From contig NZ_JADLQX010000004.1 of the NCBI RefSeq assembly GCF_015477605.1, positions 62,001 to 126,000 on the forward strand: DNA of 64,000 nt. The letters run 5' to 3'. The position numbers and the translations under genes are program-made. The notes under the pieces were generated by a model. That model was not told where the DNA came from. It did not search any database and saw only the letters and a list, made by a program, of their open reading frames with translations. This document shows, in pieces, positions 57,968-64,000 of the stretch. This DNA is from Nocardia amamiensis (GTDB lineage: Bacteria > Actinomycetota > Actinomycetes > Mycobacteriales > Mycobacteriaceae). Position 1 is the first letter of the stretch. Every line of letters starts with the position of its first letter.

Positions 57968-58933
57968 ATGCGCGCCATTCAGGTTTCCGAGCACGGCGGT
58001 CCCGAGGTCCTGAAGTACGTGGAGGTGCCCGATCCGCAGATCGGGCCGGACCAGTTGCTGGTCGATACGCAGGCGATCGGCGTCAACTTCATCGATACCT
58101 ACATCCGCACCGGGCGCTACCCCCAGGATGTCCCCTATATCCCGGGCGCGGAGGGTACCGGTGTGGTCGCCGAGATCGGCGCGAACGTCACCGAGTTCTC
58201 GGTCGGCGACCGGGTCGCCTGGGCGGCCGCACCGGGCAGCTACGCACCGAAGGTCGCGGTGAACGCCGCCGTCGCCATCGCGGTGCCCGAGGGAGTCGAG
58301 CCGCCGGTGGCCGCGTCGGCGCTGTTGCAGGGCATGACCGCGCACTACCTCATCGAATCCATCTACCAGCCGGAGCCCGGGGAGACCGTGCTGGTGCACG
58401 CCGGCGCGGGTGGTGTCGGGCTGATCCTGACCCAGCTGCTCACGGCGCGCGGCGTGCGGGTGATCACGACCGTGTCCTCCGACGACAAGGAGACCCTGTC
58501 CCGCGCGGCCGGCGCGGCCGAGGTGCTGCGCTACGGCGACGAGCTCGCAGGCCAGGTGCGCAAACTCACCGACGGGGTCGGCGCGGCCGCGGTCTACGAC
58601 GGCGTCGGCGCGGCCACTTTCGAATCGAGCCTGGCCTCGTTGCGTGTGCGTGGCATGCTCGCGCTGTTCGGTGCGGCGAGCGGGCCGGTGCCGCCGTTCG
58701 ACCTGCAACGGCTGAGCACAGCCGGTTCACTGTTCGTCACGCGTCCCAGCCTCGTGCACTACACCCGCGACCGCGCTGAACTCGCCTGGCGCGCGGGCGA
58801 TGTCCTCGACGCCATCGCCGCCGGCACGTTGAATATCCGGATCGGCGCGACCTACCCGCTCGCCGAAGCCGAGCAGGCCCACCGCGACCTTGAAGGCCGC
58901 AAGACCACTGGCTCCATCGTCCTCCTTCCGTGA
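57968..58933 (+). CDS. qor: NADPH:quinone oxidoreductase
   Basis: 321 residues of the MDR superfamily without zinc ligands. The N terminus is 'MRAIQVSEHGGPEVLKYVEV', with 'GVNFIDTYIRTGRYP' and 'YIPGAEGTGVVAEIG', the NADPH-binding motif 'VLVHAGAGGVGLILTQL', and 'DGVGAATFESSLASL'. It matches Rv1454c in family and position. It reduces quinones by one or two electrons. Confidence 0.95.
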   Translation: MRAIQVSEHGGPEVLKYVEVPDPQIGPDQLLVDTQAIGVNFIDTYIRTGRYPQDVPYIPGAEGTGVVAEIGANVTEFSVGDRVAWAAAPGSYAPKVAVNAAVAIAVPEGVEPPVAASALLQGMTAHYLIESIYQPEPGETVLVHAGAGGVGLILTQLLTARGVRVITTVSSDDKETLSRAAGAAEVLRYGDELAGQVRKLTDGVGAAAVYDGVGAATFESSLASLRVRGMLALFGAASGPVPPFDLQRLSTAGSLFVTRPSLVHYTRDRAELAWRAGDVLDAIAAGTLNIRIGATYPLAEAEQAHRDLEGRKTTGSIVLLP

Positions 58934-59167
58934 ATTCGAGCAGAGGACGACGACGGGTGGCCCACCGGCAGGTTTCTTCCACGGCAAAGAAGCGCACGGG
59001 CGATGATTCCCCGAGTCGCCGCAATCGAACGGTCTCGTAGACCCAGTCGAGGCCGCAAACGTCCGCCGCGATGACGGGGTGACATCCCTGACCGAGCCCC
59101 GGGCACGGATCGGTCGGCGCGGAGAATCGTCCGCGCCGACCGGAGCATTGTCAGGTGCGCTGTCGCG

Positions 59168-59692
59168 TCACTGGTTGGCGCCGGCGATACCCCCGATGAT
59201 CCCGCCGATCACACAGCCGGGAAGGGCCCCGACGATCAGGAAGAGGAGGCCGATCAGCGCACCCACGGCGCAACCGATCAATACGCCGGCGACCGTGGTG
59301 CCGGCGTCACCGATGAACTGCGGTGCACCCGGCTCCGGTGTCGCCGTGCCGACGGGAGTCAGGGTCAAGGTCGTCGCGGTGGCATCGATGTCGGGCGCCA
59401 CCCGCACCTCCTGGCCCGAGACGCTGCGCAGCGTCGTCGGCACCTGGCCGATTACCGAACCGTCCGGCGCCGCCACGGATACACCCGTGGGTGTCAGGAC
59501 GAATGAACCCGAGGCAAGGGTGACGGTCGCACCGGACCGGTCGGACGCCACCGCGGCCGTGTACGCGACACCCTGGTCGACACCGCTGATTTCCGAGCCG
59601 GCCACGCCCGCCTCGCCATGGCCGGTCGCGGCCGTGACGCCCAGTGTGACGGCGGAAAGAACTGCTGTCGCGGCAATTTTCGCAATGATCAT
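59168..59692 (-). CDS. Exported protein with C-terminal glycine-zipper membrane segments
   Basis: 174 residues: signal peptide about 1-25, a Thr/Ser/Val-rich beta-type middle region, and a C-terminal pair of Gly-rich hydrophobic segments ('VLIGCAVGALIGLLFLIVGA', 'VIGGIIGGIAGANQ') with glycine-zipper spacing. Function unknown; similar proteins occur in Nocardia and Rhodococcus. AGGT lies eight bases before ATG 59692. Confidence 0.78.
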   Translation of the reverse strand: MIIAKIAATAVLSAVTLGVTAATGHGEAGVAGSEISGVDQGVAYTAAVASDRSGATVTLASGSFVLTPTGVSVAAPDGSVIGQVPTTLRSVSGQEVRVAPDIDATATTLTLTPVGTATPEPGAPQFIGDAGTTVAGVLIGCAVGALIGLLFLIVGALPGCVIGGIIGGIAGANQ

Positions 59693-60271
59693 GATGGTTA
59701 CCTGCAATCACGAGTTGATTCACCGCGGCCCCGAACATGAGCGCCCGTTTGCCGTCATCGAATCGGCAGCACGCGTGGGGCGTGGCGAATCGGGATCCAA
59801 TTGTGCTGCCCTGAACAGGGATCCGGCCCTCCGGCACGTCCCTGATGAACAAACCGGGCTGTTCCCATGGTGCGCTCGATCGGATCACAATGGAATACCC
59901 CGATTTTTGGTGTAGCCGGTCGGCTATCAGTGTAACCAGGCGTGCAATCGCTCAGCTATTCCAGCTCACCCACGGTCTCTAGGTAAATCTGCCGTAGACA
60001 CTCCAGCGCCCTCGAATTCGAGCTATCCCAATAGCTTTCCGCTCGGCGGCATTCAGCAATCATTCCGCGATCCCATGCAGGGTCAGGGATTGGACTGCTC
60101 CATCGCGGCCCTGTTTCGCAACACTGCCCGCCTGCCGGTGAACCACGTTGGGCTGCATCGGCTTCCGATGCGACTACGCGCTGCCCGACGGAAATGTGCT
60201 GGGTATTGATCTGGCGGTCGGTGTCGATGGCTGGGTGACGCCGGTTGTGCGGCGCCGCGCTTCGGCCGGAA
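59693..60271. other. Gene-poor stretch with coding remnants
   Basis: No complete gene is recognised in about 580 bases, and the first half is lower in GC than the surroundings. Two pieces look like decayed coding sequence: minus strand 59956-60063 (35 residues ending 'ALECLRQIYLETVGELE') and plus strand from 60154 ('CDYALPDGNVLGIDLAVGVD'). Neither has a convincing start. Confidence 0.45.
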
Positions 60272-60886
60272 TCAGCTGCGTTCCGGGATGTCGCGCCCGG
60301 TCAACCCTCGGTAGATGAACCGGGTCAGGCCGTCCACCGCCTGTTCGTCGGTCAACTCGACCGTGCCGTCCTCCACGGCGAGCAGCAGGCTCTGGGTGAG
60401 TAGGAACATCATCGCCAGGCTGGCGTCCGGGGTGCTCGGCAGCCGTAATCCCTTGTCGGCGAAGCCCGCTACGTGATCGGCGATGTCGGCGCGCTGCTGG
60501 ACGGTGAAGCGCGCCACCATACGCGCGAAGTCCTCATTGACCAGCGCCGCCTGATTCACCGCGCGCAGCACCGGCCCGTGCTCTCGTGCGAAGGTCCAAT
60601 ACCCGGCGACGTGGTACCGCACGGCTTCCGGGTCGCTGAAATCCGGGTTGTGGCCGGGGCCTTCGGCGCGCTCGTCACCGGCGGCGGCCAAATCGTGCAG
60701 CAGCGCCTGGAGTAGTTCTTCCTTGCTCGCGAAGTGGTTGTAGAACGATCCGGCCGCCCGTCCCGCCTCCGTGGTGATGTCGGTGATCTTGGTGTTCAGA
60801 TAGCCGCGCTCGGCGAACAACCGCAGCGCCGCCGCCTTCAGCGCTTGCTCGGTTTCGGCCGACTTCTCCTTGCGACTCAGCGACAC
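60272..60886 (-). CDS. TetR-family regulator of the divergent monooxygenase
   Basis: 204 residues. The TetR helix-turn-helix is in 'AALRLFAERGYLNTKITDIT' and 'AGRAAGSFYNHFASKEELLQ'. It is divergent from the FAD monooxygenase gene, with two identical palindromes between them. The GTG at 60886 has AGGAGG eight bases upstream; the open frame further upstream runs through the operator and is not coding. Confidence 0.92.
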   Translation of the reverse strand: MSLSRKEKSAETEQALKAAALRLFAERGYLNTKITDITTEAGRAAGSFYNHFASKEELLQALLHDLAAAGDERAEGPGHNPDFSDPEAVRYHVAGYWTFAREHGPVLRAVNQAALVNEDFARMVARFTVQQRADIADHVAGFADKGLRLPSTPDASLAMMFLLTQSLLLAVEDGTVELTDEQAVDGLTRFIYRGLTGRDIPERS

Positions 60887-60926
60887 CCGCCTCACCTCCT
60901 TGACAGGAAACGTACCAACCGTAAGA

Positions 60927-60951
60927 CTGAATTCAGTTTCACTGAATTCAG
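60927..60951. promoter_or_regulatory. Two copies of the palindrome CTGAATTCAG
   Basis: CTGAATTCAG occurs at 60927-60936 and 60942-60951, 15 bases apart start to start. It lies 41 bases before the tetR start and 18 before the monooxygenase start. It is the likely TetR operator, perhaps bound by two dimers. Confidence 0.75.
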
Positions 60952-60969
60952 ATTCACTAGGAGAATCTC

Positions 60970-62391
60970 GTGTCACCACTCGTTCTCGTCGCGGGCGCCG
61001 GGCCCACCGGCCTCACCCTCGCTCTCGACCTCGCCCGCAGGAACATCCCGGTGCGGATCATCGACAAAGCCGCGACATTCTTCGCGGGCTCCCGTGGCGA
61101 CGGCATCCAGCCGCGCACCCTGGAGGTCTTCGACGACCTGGAAATCCTGGACGCGGTGCTCGCGGCGGGGATGCCGACACCGGTGATGCGCGTTCACCTC
61201 GACGGCCAGTTCGTCGCCGAGCGCAGAATGTCCGAGCCGGTCGAGCCGACACCCGCCGTTCCGTATCCGAATCTGTGGGTGCTCGGCCAGTCCAGAACCG
61301 AGGCCATTCTGCGCGAACGGCTCGCGGGGTTCGGCGTGTCCGTGGAACTCGGCACAGCGCTGGTCGGCTTCACGCAGGATGACGACGGCGTCACCGCCAC
61401 CCTGGAGTTCGGCGGGACGCGCGAGAGTGTGCGAGCCGCCTACCTGGTCGGCGCCGACGGCGGCAAGAGCACCGTGCGCAAGACGCTGGGCATCCCGTTC
61501 GAGGGCAGCACCGACGACTCGATTCGCATGCTGCTCGGCGATGTGCGCGCCGACGCGCTCGACCACGAGTTCGGCTACTGGTTCGCCGCCGGCGACCAGC
61601 CGATGGAGGGGATCGCGTTGTCACCGTTACCGGGAGGACGCCATTTCCAATTCGCCGCGCCGCTGACCGAGGACGCGCAGCCGAGCCTCGAACTGCTGCA
61701 GAAGTACGTGGACCGCTATTGCGGATGCGACGACGTCATCCTCAGCGACCTCACCTGGGCGACGGTGTGGCGGCCGAATGTCCGTCTGGCGCAACGGTTC
61801 CGCGACGGCCGGGTGTTCCTGGCCGGTGACGCCGCGCACGTGCACCCACCCACCGGCGGGCAGGGCATGAACACCGGTATCCAGGATGCGTACAACCTGG
61901 GCTGGAAGCTGGCCGCCGCTCTCGACGGCGACGACACCTGCCTGGACAGCTATGAGGTGGAGCGCCGGATGGTGGCCGCCCGGGTGCTCGGGCTGAGTTC
62001 CGAACTGCTGGGCAAGCTGGCCGACGGCGCCGAGGACGCGATGGACCGCGGACCGGAGACCCAGCAGTTGGACATCAGCTACCGCGATCCCGCCGTCCGC
62101 ACCGCACTGGCCGTCGGTGATCGCGCGCCGGACGCGCCGCTGAAGGATGACGCGGGACGACCGGTGCGGCTGTTCGACCTGTTCCGAGGGCCCCACGCGA
62201 CGCTGCTGTCGTTCGGCGTTCCGGCCGAAGCCGAGCCGGGCGTGCCCGCGTATGCGGTGGTCCGGCCCGGAACCGTGGTCGCGGGGCGGCACGTCGTCGA
62301 CATCGACGGGCACGCGCACGCCGCCTACGCCGCGACCGAGGGCTCCCGGGTACGCGTACGTCCGGACGGCTACGTGGGCGCGATCAGTTGA
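60970..62391 (+). CDS. FAD-dependent class A aromatic monooxygenase
   Basis: 473 residues. The Rossmann motif is '[20 protein letters not shown]', with the DG motif '[16 protein letters not shown]' and the GD motif '[20 protein letters not shown]'. A thioredoxin-like C-terminal domain ('[20 protein letters not shown]') is typical of phenol and rifampicin hydroxylases (PgaE/MhpA/Rox group). The substrate is unknown, although Nocardia use such enzymes to hydroxylate rifampicin. The GTG has AGGAG six bases upstream. It is probably induced through the divergent TetR. Its end overlaps convergent ctaB by 8 bases. Confidence 0.93.
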   Translation: MSPLVLVAGAGPTGLTLALDLARRNIPVRIIDKAATFFAGSRGDGIQPRTLEVFDDLEILDAVLAAGMPTPVMRVHLDGQFVAERRMSEPVEPTPAVPYPNLWVLGQSRTEAILRERLAGFGVSVELGTALVGFTQDDDGVTATLEFGGTRESVRAAYLVGADGGKSTVRKTLGIPFEGSTDDSIRMLLGDVRADALDHEFGYWFAAGDQPMEGIALSPLPGGRHFQFAAPLTEDAQPSLELLQKYVDRYCGCDDVILSDLTWATVWRPNVRLAQRFRDGRVFLAGDAAHVHPPTGGQGMNTGIQDAYNLGWKLAAALDGDDTCLDSYEVERRMVAARVLGLSSELLGKLADGAEDAMDRGPETQQLDISYRDPAVRTALAVGDRAPDAPLKDDAGRPVRLFDLFRGPHATLLSFGVPAEAEPGVPAYAVVRPGTVVAGRHVVDIDGHAHAAYAATEGSRVRVRPDGYVGAIS

Positions 62392-63373
62392 AGAAGCTGC
62401 CGATGGTGTCCCAGCCGAGCACCGAGTCCACCGCGAGGCCGCAGAACACCACGGCCAGGTAGTTGTTCGACTGCAGGAACAGCCGCAGCGGCTTCACCGA
62501 CTCGCCGCGCCGCACGCCCGCGTACAGCTGGTGGGCCATGAGCAGGAACCACGCTCCGGCCACCAGCGCGACGGCCGCGTAGATCACGCCGGTCGCCGGG
62601 ACGAGGGCCAGCGTGGTGAGCACGGTCAGCCAGGTGTAGATGACGATCTGCCGGGTGACGGTCTGCTCGGTGGCCACCACCGGCAGCATCGGCACCCCCG
62701 CCGCGCGGTAGTCCTCCTTGTAGCGCATGGCCAGCGCCCAGGTGTGCGGCGGCGTCCAGAAGAAGATGACGCCGAACAGCGCGATGGCGGGCCAGCCGAT
62801 GCCGCCGGTGACCGCCGACCAGCCGACCAGCGCGGGCATGCATCCGGCCGCGCCGCCCCACACCACGTTCTGCGAGGTGCGCCGCTTGAGGCCCAGCGTG
62901 TAGACGAAGACGTAGAACAGGATCGTCGCGACGACCAGCAGGCCGCTCAGCAGGTTCGCCTGCCACCACAGCCAGGCGAACGAGCCGACGCCGAGTGCGA
63001 CGCCGAAGACGAAGGCGTTCGACGTCGGCACCGCCTCCCTGGCCAGCGGCCGCTTGGCGGTCCGCTTCATCACCTTGTCGATGTCGGCGTCGGCGACGCA
63101 GTTGAGCGTGTTCGCGCTCGCCGCGCCCATCCAGCCGCCGAACAGCGTGGCCAGGATCAGGCGGATGTCGACGGTGCCGCGGTCGGCGAGCAGCATGGTC
63201 GGGATGGTGGCGACGAGCAGCAGCTCGATCACCCTCGGCTTGGTCAGCGCGACGTAGGCCAGCACTCGCCGCAGCAGCCGGGACGGTAGGCCCGGACCCG
63301 TGAACCGGTCGGCCAGCGCCGTCGCGGAGGAGCCGTGCGCACCATCGCCACCCGGCTGTCGCCCAATCCGCAC
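62384..63373 (-). CDS. ctaB: Protohaem IX farnesyltransferase (haem O synthase)
   Basis: 329 residues, about nine membrane helices, UbiA superfamily. The farnesyl-diphosphate/Mg motif is '[20 protein letters not shown]'; '[20 protein letters not shown]' and 'GVPMLPVV' are also conserved. It makes haem O, which CtaA converts to haem A. GTG 63373 was chosen because AGGAG lies five bases before it; the frame is open far upstream but not protein-like. Confidence 0.96.
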   Translation of the reverse strand: MRIGRQPGGDGAHGSSATALADRFTGPGLPSRLLRRVLAYVALTKPRVIELLLVATIPTMLLADRGTVDIRLILATLFGGWMGAASANTLNCVADADIDKVMKRTAKRPLAREAVPTSNAFVFGVALGVGSFAWLWWQANLLSGLLVVATILFYVFVYTLGLKRRTSQNVVWGGAAGCMPALVGWSAVTGGIGWPAIALFGVIFFWTPPHTWALAMRYKEDYRAAGVPMLPVVATEQTVTRQIVIYTWLTVLTTLALVPATGVIYAAVALVAGAWFLLMAHQLYAGVRRGESVKPLRLFLQSNNYLAVVFCGLAVDSVLGWDTIGSFFN

Positions 63374-64000
63374 TGTCTCTCCTCGCACGCTGTGCATCGC
63401 ATCCGGCATGGACCAGCAGCGCTCGTCCCGCTGGTACGGATGTGCCTGTACCGGACCCTCGTCCGCCCCGGCGCCCTCTCCGACCGGTGCGGCGCGACTA
63501 CTACTACAAAGGATGGTAGACCCCTGCCGCCTCCGCCCTTCCCCTCGCCCCCGCGCAACGGCACGGGAATGTGACCCACCAGACGGGCCATTCCGCGCCT
63601 TCGACCATCCACCCTCGAGACGGTCGTACGCCTGTGTCCGACGAGTTTTGTTCACGCGTCTTACGTCCTGATACGAAATGCAGTTCGACGCGGGTCTGGA
63701 GTTCTGCCCGCTCTGATGAGGCCGCAACGTGATCGCGAACACGCAGCACCCGAGCACGCCACCGCCGATACGCGTCCGCCGGCACCGTTTCCCGGCCGAC
63801 CGGCGTTCCGCCGCTCGATCAACGCACTCCAGGCCTGCTGGTGCGAGGCAGTGGGTCATCATTCGCGGACCGGCCCGCCGCCCAGGAGGCGAAGCAATCA
63901 CCAACCTCGGCCGCCCCCGGCACCCGCCGCAACGTGGGCGCGAACCCGCAGCGCCGCGGGCGGCGCAAAACGCCACGGCAAAACAACACAGGGTTACTGC
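63374..64000. other. Gene-free right end of the window
   Basis: About 630 bases upstream of ctaB without a recognised gene. A plus-strand promoter-like pair, TTGTTC and ATACGA about 17 bases apart, lies near 63650-63678. In mycobacteria the gene divergent from ctaB is transketolase, which would lie beyond the window. A 26-bp imperfect direct repeat occurs at 63721 and 63926. Confidence 0.4.

Overview
The window is high-GC actinobacterial DNA from a mycolic-acid-producing member of the Mycobacteriales. The best guess is Nocardia, but reading alone does not exclude a relative such as Rhodococcus. The supporting signs are fabG1-inhA for mycolate synthesis, an MptB-type mannosyltransferase, a RipA-type NlpC/P60 endopeptidase, a lysin-B-like esterase, a suf operon led by sufR, and AcnR next to aconitase. 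Gene content and order broadly follow, in mirror orientation, what I recall of M. tuberculosis Rv1451-Rv1488 (ctaB, qor, ctaA, ABC transporter, mptB, suf operon, ABC-F gene, acn, ripA, moxR, fabG1, inhA, hemH, NfeD/SPFH). Accessory genes are inserted at several points.

Left part (0-24 kb). After a truncated oxidoreductase come an O-methyltransferase and a secreted SGNH hydrolase. A lower-GC insert (about 2.1-4.7 kb) then carries a metalloprotease with a matrixin-like catalytic domain, a PRCGxPD cysteine-switch motif and ricin-type lectin repeats, plus an unknown protein. Next are SPFH/NfeD, a DUF3097 gene, and a minus-strand core block hemH <- inhA <- fabG1 <- VWA <- DUF58 <- moxR <- ripA-like. 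AcnA (plus strand) is divergent from an Rv1476-type gene and is followed by its probable repressor acnR. A site matching the AcnR operator lies in the acnA promoter. A lysin-B-like esterase and a divergent MarR/cupin pair with a perfect palindrome follow.

Middle part (24-45 kb). A two-gene unit at 24.5-26.0 kb encodes a 151-aa protein with a Thr/Ser/Lys/Asp-rich tail and an MvdD-like ATP-grasp ligase. It looks like an undescribed graspetide-type (omega-ester/amide) peptide system and is the best candidate for something new here. Then come ABC-F, an SDR, an MMPL transporter, a lycopene-cyclase-like gene overlapping ku, a small cluster with a Gln/Ala coiled-coil protein and a DUF3467 protein, two DUF4189 proteins with a decayed fragment of sufS between them, and the complete suf operon (sufR-B-D-C-S-U-T).

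Right part (45-64 kb). TetR/alcohol dehydrogenase, mptB, then two tandem 26-codon mini-ORFs chained by GTGA overlaps into an ABC exporter. These are followed by ctaA, proline iminopeptidase, a tandem universal stress protein with a DosR-like box, a truncated phosphotransferase, a VOC protein, a frameshifted flavoprotein, a secreted cyclohexadienyl-dehydratase-like protein, qor, a TetR/FAD-monooxygenase pair with a doubled palindrome, and ctaB.

Ten genes have a TANNNT hexamer 6-8 bases before an ATG or GTG start and no Shine-Dalgarno sequence, as expected for leaderless transcripts. These hexamers helped decide several starts. Family assignments come from recognising motifs by eye. No database search was run.
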